Source: Xenopus tropicalis (lineage: Eukaryota; Chordata; Amphibia; Anura; Pipidae). From it: 64,000 bases of DNA. The translations under genes and the position numbers were made by a program. Each line of letters starts with the position of its first letter. The first letter of the stretch is position 1. The DNA is taken from assembly GCF_000004195.4 (NCBI RefSeq), contig NC_030677.2, positions 200,841,713 to 200,905,712 on the forward strand, in the 5' to 3' direction. Below are positions 11,880 to 23,705 of this stretch, in pieces. The notes beneath the pieces are model-generated. The model saw only the letters and a list, made by a program, of their open reading frames with translations. It made no database searches and was not told where the DNA came from.

Positions 11880-12609
11880 CTTAGTAGCTTAATGCACAGA
11901 ATGACTTAATGCCCTATATATATTGATAATGGGTGCAGAGGGGCTCTCTTTTTCTCTTTAGATTGTCAGCACCACTGGGCCAGGGACTAATGTGGATGAC
12001 TAACAAAATCTGTGAGGGGTTAAGGCAAAGATATAACTCATGGAAAGGATTCTCTATGTCTATTAACATTTTTTATTCTAAATCATTCCTTGCAGCGAGT
12101 ATCCCCCCGAGCGGCTGCCCTATAGGTTTTTACATTAAAATAACACTTGAGGTAGGTGAGAGGCTTTGCTGTGCGTTACGCGCACTCTTGTCGCTCAATT
12201 ACTCCTTCAGTAGCCCTGGAAACCGGCCTGAGTAAGTACGGAGATGAATACTGGCCTTTTGTTTGTGGTGTCTTTGGCTCCGTATCTGCGGCGCTATATG
12301 GGTTGCTTTCCCCTTTTACAGTAATTAAACATTTCTGTGGGTTTAAATGATTTAAACAAGTGAAAGCAGCATCAGTCTCCTGAAACCATGTTGCCAGCCT
12401 GCCGGCTAACAGACCTGGAGGGGAACGTTCCTGTTACATAGTGTTTAAACCCAGAGAATGGAAAGGGATAAACATACATTGCTTTCAGTTGCACTTACAT
12501 TTACAAATAATTAAAACCATGGAAAATGTGTCAGGAATGTATAACAGAAAGTAAAGTTATATCCGTCACTGGGAGGTTGGGGGTGCCGGGAGTTGTGAGT
12601 GGGGGTACA
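11880..12609. other. Intronic stretch, low repeat content
   Basis: Contains a non-repetitive stretch around 12,090-12,480 with several CpGs (TTACGCGCACTC, TCTGCGGCGC). It has no exon structure I can support. It might be a conserved non-coding element, but this cannot be judged without comparison. Confidence 0.4.
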
Positions 12610-12612
12610 TTA

Positions 12613-12687
12613 GAGCTGCCCATACACAGGTAGATCTGCTGAAGGACCCCCAATCAGCAGCTGAAATCTGCCTGTGTATGAGCACCT
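12613..12687. mobile_element. 75-bp minimal palindromic derivative of Harbinger-like family A
   Basis: GAGCTGCCCATACACAGG... is mirrored by ...CCTGTGTATGAGCACCT, with TTA on both sides (12,610-12,612 and 12,688-12,690). AGCAGCTGAAATCTG matches the family A core. It looks like an internally deleted copy that kept only the ends. Confidence 0.7.
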
Positions 12688-12690
12688 TTA

Positions 12691-14186
12691 CACACCACTG
12701 GAATGTATTGATGGCAATAATGAAAGACAACTATCCAGGTCCACCCACTTAGTGCTGGAGGATGCTGGGAGTTGTAGTTTTGATGTTGATATTGTCATAG
12801 AGGTAATGTTGCTGGTGCTGTACATATAAGCTGACGCTCCAGTCGATCGAACCTTTTAGTCAGAAAAGACACGTGGCTGCCTTGCCAGTCTGCACTCGCA
12901 CGTACTGGTTGCTGCAACACTCTCCTAAGTCTTTCTGGTTTGGCCAGATATCTGCAGAGGTGTTTGCAGAGAAGGGAAATATTCATAAATGATGATTTCT
13001 ACAGGTCTGGGACTCTTAAGGTCAAATCTGGAGTCAATTTAATTTCTATTTGCTTTTGTATTAAAACCCCATATAGGACATAAGAGTAGTAATAAGGATT
13101 GTTGTGCTTCACCTTCTTTTTATACGATAGAATTATTGGCCTCTAGTGGGTTAATATTAGGTTTAGTTCTACTCCTTGTGTCATGGAGGCAATTTCCACA
13201 ATTTTCAAATAGATCTGAAACATCACAGTGATATAAACCCAGAAACTCTGTATATGGCATAGGGATCTGTATTGGATATGCAAGTGTGTGTAATGGGTAA
13301 CAAAATTTAAAGTTGCAAACTTTGCACTAGGTCTAGTAACCCATAGCAACCAATCAGACGTTTACTTCCAAACAGGGGACAAGGTCTAGTAAAGCAGATG
13401 TTTGCTTTTAGCCAACTGAACAGTACTTACCCTTTTGTTAATGTTCTGTATTTTAGATGGGTGTGGTTTCATGAAGGAGGCGGGGTGCGTTATCACTATT
13501 TAGCAATGTTGGGAGCTATGAATACATTTATACACATGTCTCTCTGTCTTTCTAATCCAAGGTACATTTGTCCTGAATTCTTATTGAAAAGTCCCTCATT
13601 TCCCTTTGATCTCATGAACTGAATGCCAAAAAAGATACAAAGTTTCTCAAACTTAATTAGATAAGTAGCTTTTTGGCAGAGCCCAGAGTACTCACCCCCT
13701 GCACTGAGATACAATTGTTACTAATAAGCTAAACAGGTCTCTTGGGGGAACGGAGACTCACATTAAGGGGCAATTTCAGCTTCATTAGCAACACTGTAAT
13801 AACACATAAAACCCCCTGAAATGTGTTCAGACTTTGTACGGACTCTATAGCCCTGCCAGGGCTGGGGAGTCTGATTTGTAGAGTCAAAGCAATTTTTTGG
13901 AAGTCGGAGTTGGTGGTTCCATAAACTGAGGAGTCAAAGGATTTATGTTCTGACCCGCAGCCCTGCTTCTTCCCAAGCCCGGTTTGATTTTGCCCACATG
14001 TTGGGCAACCAGATCTACTGCAGTGGGTGATCTTGTAAAACGAGTGGATCTAATATTGTATTGAACTCATGTGCCCTTTTCTAACTCTCTTTTTCCATTC
14101 TTTTTCTCAATTTCACTTTTTTTTTACTTTTATGCCGAACATAGTTGGCTCTGTGCATTTAGTTTTTTCTGGATTTTGAGAAAAAA
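12691..14186. other. Intronic stretch with a TTGGTTGCTATGGG-type fragment
   Basis: Positions 13,290-13,380 carry AACCCATAGCAACCAATCAG in a diverged fragment of that repeat. At 12,762-12,783 there is a GGATGCTGGGAGTTGTAG motif. Otherwise nothing recognised. Confidence 0.5.
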
Positions 14187-14199
14187 ATGATTTATCCCA

Positions 14200-14531
14200 T
14201 GGTTAGTGTGCAGTGCTGGCTGTGTGGCAGGGAAGGGGTTAATGAGGGCTCATACATTGGGGTAGGTGTGGCTGGTGTGAGCGCTGTGGCTGCGGCGGTG
14301 GCGGGGGAAGGAGAGATGAGGCTTCTCTCAGTAAGTGGAGGCGCTGCTGCAGAGGAGGCAGGATGTGTGCATTATACGGACCCTGCCAGCCTGAGGAGTG
14401 GGGAAGCCCGACTGGATCCCTGCAGCGGGTACACTAGGATTATGCCACTGGGCATCAGGGAGATGTGGCTTCTGACTGTGACAGCTTGGAGGGACACTAA
14501 CAGGCTTCAGCCATAAAAAGAAGCTCCTAAA
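14200..14531 (+). promoter_or_regulatory. Candidate alternative first exon / promoter (tentative)
   Basis: A non-repetitive, GC-richer stretch with CpGs (GAGCGCTGTGGCTGCGGC) is followed by a clean donor AAAGGGTAAGTGCAGG (GT at 14,533). The 109-codon open frame across it stops before the donor, so if transcribed it would be an untranslated first exon. Spliced to 26,192 it would allow translation from the ATG at 26,238, giving a form lacking PDZ1. No TATA box or transcript evidence is available. This is inference only. Confidence 0.25.
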
Positions 14532-14539
14532 GGGTAAGT

Positions 14540-17249
14540 GCAGGTATATTGTATTCGCTATCATGCCCCCCAGGACTTCCCGTAAAGTCTCTGTGCCACT
14601 GTAGCCCTGCCAGCTTCTTCTCCCGCCCTGTGTGTGCCCACTTGCCCCTGGCATCTGTCTCATAATTACTGTCAGACCTATCAGTTCTTAGAGATCTAGG
14701 TCTGATTTGCACCTGGTCTCAGGTTCCAAAGTCACCAAAGTTGCTAATATTTTAGAATAAGAATCGTAGGGTCTGCCAACCCGTCTCTGTTGTCCCATGA
14801 GAGCCAAGCCGTGCTAATACTGATCTGTGGAAATACTGGGAGTTGTAGTTTGACATTAGCTTGGAAGCCACAGGATAAGAGAAAGATATGGACTTTATAG
14901 GGCAATTAGGAAGAGCAGTTTTATAGAAATGCTTAGTAAAAATCATTGGCATTTGATTATATAGGGCAGGGACTGGGTGCCTTGTTGATTGATATATGAC
15001 TGGGAGCAGCCATGGGTGATCTGACACGGTAGCCCCAGCCTAGTATGTCCAATCTGCAGTACCTGTCATTGTGATTGAAATACAACTCCCAGAATCCCCT
15101 CTCAGGGGAATGCTGGGGAGGTGTAGTTCAACCACAATGGAGGTGTATACCCCAAATGTAAATACTAAAGACATCTAACAATTATTATACAATAAATGTT
15201 TTGTACTTTAACCCCATTATCAGTGGCCCTCTGCGCCCTAACATAAAGCCATCCCTGAACTGTATTAATGCACAGATATCAGATTTTCTCTATTTGATAC
15301 GTCGTCTTCTTACTTTTTTCATAATCCATAGGGGGTCTGTGTAATGTCTCTTTAAGGCAGTGGTTCCCAGACTGTGGGGCCCTAAGCAGGGGCCCAAGCA
15401 TGAAAAGTAATTAGGGTGAAATGTAGAATGCTGTTTTTTTTTAACCCTGTACCTTATCCCATGGGAAGACATTGTGGGTAGTGAACCCCTGTATATTGCA
15501 GATTGTATCTAGAGAGGGCGCTAGTGAGCATCCAGCAGGCAAGGGCTTCTGGTTGGCAACGATCCTTAGGGAGCTACCCCGGTGCAGAATACAGTTTCAT
15601 GGGTAAAATGTGTTTCTTTCTCTGCAAATCCTTTCAGCATACAAAATTTGTGCTGTCATAAAAGGAGAAAGCAGACTTGCAGTCCTTAGGAGTCTGACTC
15701 CTGACCCAATGTACTGTAGTACAAGCCAGCCGACTAACAGACCTTGGGGCTTGCCCCTAATGTCAAAATAATTAGAAGTTTATCTTGTTAAGGGATATTG
15801 GAAAATTGCTTAGAATTATATCTTCTTTCATTATGCAAAAAAGTTGGGTGGTGTTCCCCTTTAATTGGCCGAACTGGTGCTGATTCACTGTGCGGTTCAT
15901 CGGGTTCAAGAGCTGAAATTACAGTATTATTTGTATTGTTATAATATTACATTATTATAGCGCATGGATGCCGTCGCTAACGTAGCTGCGCCACTATAAA
16001 ATGTAGTGACCCTCGAAAAAGTTATTAGTTTGGCTAAAACAAGGGCAAATCATGCAAAAACCATAAAATATAGAAATAAAGAGCAGCTGAGAAGTTACTA
16101 AGAATAAGTTTGTTTATTATAAGTTTATAATATTCTCATAATAAGTTTGTGAGAGAGATGAAGGATGAAAGGTGAACTTCCCCTTTAAAATGGAAAAAGG
16201 AGAAAACGAGCGGGAAAAAGCCACTTTAATTAACATTAGAAAATGTAACAAGTGACGAACATGTTCCCAAGCAAGTGGCGCTGCTGTGGGTGTAGTTGGC
16301 GCAGGCACTGGGGCTTAGCCTTATTTAGGGGCCCAGTGAGTTTCATAAACAGATATATTGATAGGGTCACAAAAATATTCCTGCCCTGCGCTATTCTATG
16401 GGTTACTCCACCCTCTTCATGTTAAGCCCACACGTGTTGTTCTGTGTGCCAGTCGTGTAAACCATCCCATTCTGGATTTTCTTCCCCCTTTTTTTCCAGT
16501 TGGAAAGGATCTCTGGGTGCTTTCCACACTTGTAGCAGTATGGCAGATTGCGGGGCTGCCAGTTATGGTTTGGGAGCATCATACCTGACCCCCCCTCCCC
16601 GTGTTTATCTCATTAACCCCTTCTGTGCTGGAACTTGCTGCAAGTGCGGTATTTTGGCAACATTACAGCTATACACAAACCTTCTGCCGTGTATGCCCTA
16701 TGGATTATGGTTGGGAACACGTGAGAGCTATAGTTCTGCTAAAGCTGCAGGTAGGGCGTCTTGCATTTTTTGTTCCTTGTTCTGCCCAAAAACACAATCA
16801 GCACATGAATTCTCCATGTTCTAGAATAGTTGAGAAATAGACATTTTTAAGAAAAGGAAAACAGACGCTGAATGTGCCAGCGCTGATGACCTTCTGTCCG
16901 TTTTCCCCTGCCGCTTCCTGTTTGGTTGGTCTCAGCTCATCAGTTCTACTTGCCCTCATGTCTGAGCTTTATGTCTTGGTCTTCCTGCCTCTGCCTTCAA
17001 CTCCCAACAAACACATGAACCCTCTGCCCCCTGTCCCTGGTCATGGGGGGGATGTCGTGCCCAGCCCCAGGGGCAGCAGCTGTGCCATAGCCAGGAAATA
17101 AAGGTGGGCTACAAATAATATGGCTAACTTCCCCTTCATCTTTAAACAGGTCCCCCCCCCGGAGCAGTGCCAGTGTGTTCAGCATAAAGGGCAAGTCTGT
17201 CAGCTCAAATCCTCCAGAGTAAGATCTCTGGGAAAGCTTATTTATTGGC
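14540..17249. other. Intronic stretch with MITE ends and fragments
   Basis: Recognised pieces: a small hairpin at 15,075-15,140 built of two facing ACAACTCCCAG-type motifs; a hAT-like end CAGTGGTTCCCAGACTG at about 15,359; T2/Kolobok-like ends GTTCCCCTTTAA at about 15,848-15,860 and CTTCCCCTTTAA at about 16,175-16,187. No gene is visible. Confidence 0.5.
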
Positions 17250-17900
17250 TTAGATTATCCTGGAAGCCTGACTTAAAGCTCAGTTAGAGTGAGATTTGGG
17301 GTGAACGCTTATTTCCCCCTACCCTAGATATTCCTGTAAAATAGTTGAATGGCTGATAAACCAATGTTTTCCTATATCTGCAGCCTTGTTAGGAGCTAGG
17401 GAGGATGCCTTACCTGAGCTTGGACCAAGTGGGGCTTAAGATGAAGAAGACAGCCATTGCTCTAGGGGTTCTAGGGTACTAGTTAGATTTCCTATCCATC
17501 ATAGGTTATCCATTAAGGGCAGTGGCTAATGGGACGTGTATCTCAGAGTGTTATTGACAGAGCCAGTCAAACTAAGGATCAACAACCTCTTCTGGGCATC
17601 TGCTTTTTTTGCCACCCTTTCCTTTAGTTGGAATCCGGTTCTTAGACGCTGACACAACTGGTGTAAGGCAGTGGTTAAGTCCTTTTTTCCCTAAGACATT
17701 TAGGGTTCAGGATTTGGTCAGGGCTCCCCTAGGCTCATAACATAGTAACATGGCAATGACATAAATGTACCTTGGAAGCCAAAGAAGTGTGCACCCCAAA
17801 TTTCACTCTAACTCACCTTTCAACTGGGCACCCTGAGCCAATAGTGAATTTTCATTCTCAGTACATCTTGCCCTAACTAGCCTTCAGGCTGAGCACCATT
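17250..17900. repeat. Diverged direct and inverted copies of the 134-bp unit
   Basis: GAGATTTGGGGTGAACGCTT and the following CCAATGTTTTCCTATATCTG match the unit tandemly arrayed at 26,872-27,947. At about 17,790-17,850 a reverse-complement match occurs (GTGCACCCCAAATTTCACTC). The copies are old and partial. Confidence 0.65.
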
Positions 17901-20164
17901 AATCACTGCTAATGGGTCACCACTGCTAATGACCAGAAGAGAATGATAGGTAACCAAGGCTCCTGTTCGTAGCAAGTACACAGTATTCCAATCCCATATA
18001 AAGATATGCTGAATAGACAGTACAGCTTTGCAGCATTACAAAACCCTGTTGTTTAGCCACAACTCCCAGCACCTTCTGACAGGCTTGGCTTTGCAGGAGT
18101 CCCAGACAACAGATGTCGGAGTATCGTTACCTGGGGGGGTCACTTGGGTTTCACCCTTTGCCCTGCGGCACAATATGGCAGATCTGTGCCAGGTCTCGCC
18201 CTTTCTGTGGTTTATGGGGAATTTCTCATTTCCAGCTTTGCGGTGTAACCCCAGCGCTCTGAGCAAATATTTCAGATTTCAGGCTATTTAGAGAGCGGTT
18301 AGGGCACGCTGAAAGGGCCCCGGCACAATAAATAACTGTAATGTTTGCTCTGCCCCAGGGCTTTCTAATGAATTGCTCTTTATGGGGAAGCGTGCAGGAA
18401 ATCTATACCTGTGTGTATGTTTTATATCTCCTGTCCCCAAACTGGTATTATGGCAGGTTATATCATGTTCTTCTACAGGGATAGAGAAAAGGGTGGAAAA
18501 GCTTTATTAAAAAAAAGTTCACTTTCTAAGTTTCTATAACTATTATTTATTTCCGTTTCGGGGGATTTCAACTTACAACTCTTTTTATTTGCTTTATACT
18601 TTGTGGTTTTCAAGTTCCTGTTCAGTAGCTGTCTTTAGATTGGGGATTTATATGGTTATCTGGTTGCTAGAGGGCCACTTACCCTAGCAACTAAACAGCT
18701 GTATAATTGACAAACTATAGGAGAAGGGCCTAAATAGAAAGAATACATTTATAATGACCTTGCAAAATGCTGTCTGGTTGCTGACAACCTGTGGCGTAAC
18801 TTCTGGTCCAGGAAGGACCCGCATCCACCCCTCCTCCCTACCCCCATAGGGGGCGCCTGAAGGTAGAAATGCAACATGATGGGTTTTTTTGCATGTTTGG
18901 TGCCATCTTGGCAAAATACCCATGTAGGTACTTTGTGTTTCCAGGAACACCTCGACTACACCCCCAATCACACCCCAATGGCACCTCCACTGAGGGCAAA
19001 TTCAGAAGAAGTTGACAATTTCCAAACTGGAAAATAGGGAGGTACCTGTATAAGAAAGGTCCCAGTCCCAGCTTTCTGTCAATGGTTCTGTGTACAGCCA
19101 ATAGTGAATGTACAGAATGTAGGTTTTAGGGCTGATATCCCTGCCGTAGGGTTGCCGTATGCCTGGGCTCATACAGCAGCAATCAGGCAGAAATCAATCA
19201 GATGACGTTTGCCTGGCATCTCCCACGATTCCTAGTTCTAGATTAAATGTCAATTTATTTGATTTTAGTGTTAAAAAAAAAGATTTAACACTCTCATAAA
19301 GCAATATGTTTTTACATAAAGAAGCCCATTTTCTGTATGACTTGCTATGGGTGGGTTTATTTTTCTATAGCCCCCCCGCCTGCACCTACATGGCTTTTCC
19401 CACATGAAACTGAAACAGATGATTTACACTTATTCTAAAGAAAGAGCTATATAAATATTTGATTTAATGAAATACCATATGTAAGGGATTAGGGGAAGTC
19501 AAATGACTGTGAGCCGGCCGTGCCCCTCGCTTCAGCCCCACACAAACTGATCACATGGCTGGATCCCCTGCACACACAATATACAATAATATCAGCCCCT
19601 CTGTATGGGAGTTCCCTGCTGCGCGGCAGTAACCCTGGGACTACTCCAGCGCTTTAGGCAAAGGGTTTGTCTCTGTCTCTCTTCCACTGCTAAGGTAGGT
19701 GGCTCGTATTTCTGCATTTGGGTTTCGCTTTATGGTACGGAAATGAAATCTTTATAAACATTGTGTGTCAATGGTTCAGTAACTCCCAGCATCCTCGGCT
19801 GCTCTCACAGGACACACAGGATTGCAGCTCACAGTTACTGGGACTTTAGCTGGGCAGGTTGGTTGTGGAGTTCTGTAAAAGCATATTGTGCCTTTATATG
19901 TTCATGGAACTGCTTGGGGTACATTATTCACTTTATCTACCTTTTCCATTTGTATTTGTTTTAATATTAAAATATTCACAGGGGATCTACCATGTGCCTA
20001 TTTATTCTTACCTCCAAATAAAGGGATAGTATTTAACATTTCAGCTGCTTACGGAGAGGGGGGCAAATAAATTGCCCCTCCCACTGTGTATTTGGGTTCA
20101 GTTCTCCTCTAATGATCAATAAACAACTTTAACTTACTATGAGCTACAAATGAATATGTTGTGC
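17901..20164. other. Intronic stretch with a T2-like MITE fragment
   Basis: Positions 18,505-18,720 resemble the middle of T2/Kolobok-like MITEs (GTTGCTAGAGGG...CTAGCAACTAAACAGCTG). A donor-like GCTAAGGTAGGTGG occurs at 19,690, but no exon is supportable. Confidence 0.45.
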
Positions 20165-21165
20165 AACATATATGGCTATAGTGTGCCGGGATGGGTATGG
20201 CTATAGCGTGCCGGGATGGGTATGGCTATAGCGTGCCGGGATGGGTATGGCTATAGCGTGCCGGGATGGGTATGGCTATAGCGTGCCGGGATGGGTATGG
20301 CTATAGCGTGCCGGGATGGGTATGGCTATAGCGTGCCGGGATGGGTATGGCTATAGCGTGCCGGGATGGGTATGGCTATAGCGTGCGGGATGGGTATGGC
20401 TATAGCGTGCCGGGGGTGGGTATGGCTATAGCGTGCCGGGGTGGGTATGGCTATAGCGTGCCGGGGTGGGTATGGCTATAGCGTGCCGGGATGGTATGGC
20501 TATAGCGTGCCGGGGTCGGTATGGCTATAGCGTGCCGGGGTGGGTATGGCTATAGCGTGCCGAGGTGGGTATGGCTATAGGCGTGCCGGGATGGGTATGG
20601 CTATAGCGTGCCGGGATGGGTATGGCTTAGCGTGCCGGGATGGGTATGGCTATAGCGTGCCGGGATGGGTATGGCTATAGCGTGCCGGGATGGGTATGGC
20701 TATGGGGGCTATAGCGTGCCGGGATGGGTATGGCTATAGCGTGCCGGGGTGGGTATGGCTATAGCGTGCCGGGGTGGGTATGGCTATAGCGTGCCGGGGT
20801 GGGTATGGCTATAGCGTGCCGGGATGGGTATGGCTATAGCGTGCCGGGGTCGGTATGGCTATAGCGTGCCGGGGTGGGTATGGCTATAGCGTGCCGAGAT
20901 GGGTATGGCTATAGCGTGCCGGGATGGGTATGGCTATAGCGTGCCGGGATGGGTATGGTTATAGCGTGCCGGGATGGGAATGGCAATAGCGTGCCGGGAT
21001 GGGAATGGCAATAGCGTGCCGGGATGGGAATGGCAATAGCGTGCCGGGATGGGAATGGCTATAGAGTGCCGGGATGGGTATGGCAATAGCGTGCCGGGAT
21101 GGGTATGGCGATAGCGTGCCGGGATGGGAATGGGAATGGCAATAGCGTGCCGGGATGGGAAGTTG
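20165..21165. repeat. 25-bp CpG-rich satellite
   Basis: About 40 copies of a 25-bp unit (TATGGCTATAGCGTGCCGGG + ATGGG). Variants are ATGGG, GTGGG and GTCGG at the unit end, and in the last third GGAATGGCAATAGC. Each unit has two CpGs, making about 1 kb of dense CpG within an intron. Minus-strand open frames are artefacts. Confidence 0.97.
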
Positions 21166-21423
21166 GCGCGCAGGGCAGGGGCGCACACAGGAACAGGCTT
21201 GTCAACATGAGTCAACACTGAGATCTCAGTTGTAATTAGAGGGAATCATAATTAGTCACTTGTTTGCGGAATAAAACCCACACAATTGATGGGAACTTAT
21301 TTAAATGTTTGCCTCTGGGGGAGAAAAAGGCAAAATACAGCTTTTGACACCAAGATTGTACCTAGCTATTGTTATTGTGGGATATTAAGGTTAACTAAAG
21401 AGTTAACTAAACTGTTAACTGTA

Positions 21424-21622
21424 AGGGTAAAGACAGACAGGGTGATTAGTCTGCACGACTTATAAGAAAACCCCAGTAGCAGCAACTAAAAACACAGGCG
21501 CTACAACTAAAATATACAAGTCGCTGCGACTGTACGGTACAAGTCATAGTCGCTGCTACGTTTAGTGGTGATGATTAGCCAACGCAACTAAATGTAAATA
21601 TCGCCCCGTCTGCCTTCACCCT
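21424..21622. mobile_element. MITE with AGGGTAAAGACAGAC ends
   Basis: AGGGTAAAGACAGACAGGGT at the left is matched in reverse by CCCCGTCTGCCTTCACCCT at the right. The inner GATTAGTCTGCACGACT resembles family B, so it may be a related Harbinger-like element. Confidence 0.7.
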
Positions 21623-21629
21623 GAATGAG

Positions 21630-21884
21630 GAACATGGCTGCTACACAGGAGCACTGGAGCACAATTTGTAACATCAGTGTTTTAGTCCCTCCTCCCCTGC
21701 CAGCATTTCATATGATGCAGAAAGAGAAGAACTGCTTTGCAGCTGGATTTCAGCATATAAAAATGGTATTTATTCAAAATTCTTTTGAACAAATTACAGC
21801 GATAGGTATATTAGGGGTTTCTGTGTTCTGTGGGGTCCTTTTAACAAATTTTGGTTTAGAAGCCGGAGTTCCCCCTTAATTACA
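21630..21884 (-). mobile_element. T2/Kolobok-like MITE fragment
   Basis: The reverse complement matches the left part of the complete element at 40,073-40,614 (shared CTGCAAAGCAGTTC-type segment, TCCTCCCCTG, and the TTAAGGGGGAACTC end). It ends in TTAA at 21,877-21,880. The other end is missing. Confidence 0.75.
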
Positions 21885-22860
21885 CATTGGCAGTGCTTTC
21901 AAAGTTATTTGTAAATGTACTTACTATTGGAAGCTGCATCTGGCTATTTATATTCTCTGCACTGCTGGTCCTGACTCATGAGTGTAGCAGAAGCTGATGA
22001 ACAAACTTAGGGGAGAGCAGACTTATTGTACCTTATCTGAACCAGAGACAAGAAAAGCATAATAGCAGTTACATTTGTAATAACTTTAAAACCTATGACA
22101 ATTTTAAATTGCAAAAATTGGCGCCTAAAATTGGTCGTTGGGGGCATTTTTGTTTTTTTCAAGGAAAGGCTGATGTTGGCCGGCCGTGTCATACACCCGG
22201 CAGTGATGGAATGAATGGGCTGAGGTACTGTGCCAAACAGCGCTATTTCCTAATAAATATAAATATGAACATGGCGCTACTGCATTTTCCAGAACAGCGG
22301 GGCTGTGTTCTCTGCGAGCGGCTTGGCTTGTGCTGATCTCTGGCTCCCCAGGGGTTAAAAGACAGGGGTTAATTAGCTGGACTGCGTGAGAATGGCACAG
22401 TATTCTCCCTGTATGGGACTTATGAGAATGCTATTTGATCTGCCTTCTATATAGGTCATGTCAAGGCTGTCGGAGGGAATAGCGGAGCATTTCCTCATAC
22501 AAACTCATTCATGGGAATAAATCAGACTTGCAAAATAACAGAAAAGTCAGTGTTTTGTCCATAAAGAAGAGTTGTTTTAGGATAAAAGGAGCCTTCATTT
22601 GGAATTCACATTCGGGATTCAATTTACATGTACTGAGGCAGATGCGGAGGCTCCCGGCTGCTCCTTTCAGCTTGGTGGCTACTGGAAATGGGGCTTTCTG
22701 GGTTGGCCAGGGGTGCCGAGACTGTGTGTGTTGCACCTGTGTGAGGAATAAAGGCATCCTGAGTGCGCCCATTGGTGCGGTGACGCCACTGCCACAGATT
22801 CCCGGATAATAGTGTTAAGGCTATAGAACTATATATAAGTACTTTAGAACAATTTCACAG
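21885..22860. other. Intronic stretch, no recognised feature
   Basis: No repeats or exons recognised. It includes a non-repetitive, mixed-composition part at 22,180-22,800. Confidence 0.45.
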
Positions 22861-23040
22861 CTTAACTGCCCATGTATGGGGACCCCCAACGGCCCTCGTC
22901 GATCGTTATCCATCGAGCAGGTTTGATTTTCCTGTCGGATCGGGAACCACATCAGCTCATTGATTCGGTCCGACAGCTCCTGTTCCAATCATTCCCTAGA
23001 GCTAAACGATCGAATTAGCCTGATATAGCCCACTCCATAT
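22861..23040. mobile_element. Harbinger-like MITE, family A (copy 4, partial)
   Basis: CCCATGTATGGGGACCCCC..., AGGTTTGATTTTCCTGTCGG and TGATTCGGTCCGACAG match family A internal sequence. Both ends are missing or diverged. Confidence 0.65.
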
Positions 23041-23139
23041 TGGGGAAAGATTTGCAACCAAATGTGTGCTCTTCTCCCACCGCTAGTGTCCAAAGGGAAA
23101 CATATTCCGTAGGTCGGCAATCAACAAGCGCACAGGAAA

Positions 23140-23705
23140 TACAGGTATAGGACCTGTTATGCAGAATGCTCAGGACCTGGGGTTTTCCGCATAAGGGGCA
23201 GAACGGTGACCTAAAGAGGTACCCTTTCTGTAATTTGGATCTCAACACCTACTAAAACTCATTTAAACATGAAATAAACCCAATAGGACTGTTCTGCCCC
23301 CAATAAGGGGTAATTATATCTTAGTTGGGATCAAGTACAGGTACTGTTTTATTATTACAGAGAAAAGGGAATCATTTAACCATTAAATAAACCCAATAGG
23401 GCTGTTCTGCCCCAATAAGGGGTAATTATATCTTAGTTGGGATCAAGTACAGGTACTGTTTTATTATTACAGAGAAAAGGGAATCATTTAACCATTAAAT
23501 AAACCCAATAGGGCTGTTTTGCCCCCAATAAGGGGTAATTATATCTTAGTTGGGATGAAGTACAGGTACTGTTTTATTATTGGAGAGAGAGGAAATAATT
23601 TTAAAAAATTTGATTTGATTAAAATGGAGTCTGTGAGAGGTGGCCTTCCTGTAATTCAGAGCTTTCTGGATAACAGGTTTTCAGATAACAGATCCCATAC
23701 CTGTA
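23140..23705. mobile_element. Palindromic element with three 112-bp internal units (copy E1)
   Basis: The ends TACAGGTATAGGACCTGTTA and ACAGATCCCATACCTGTA are inverted repeats. Inside, a 112-113-bp unit (AACCCAATAGGGCTG ... TTAGTTGGGATCAAG ... GAATCATTTAACC) is present about three times. No coding sequence is present. Confidence 0.85.

Noticed and set aside
20934..21218. Minus-strand open frames with IPIPARYRHTHPGT repeats
   Set aside because: Artefact of the 25-bp satellite.
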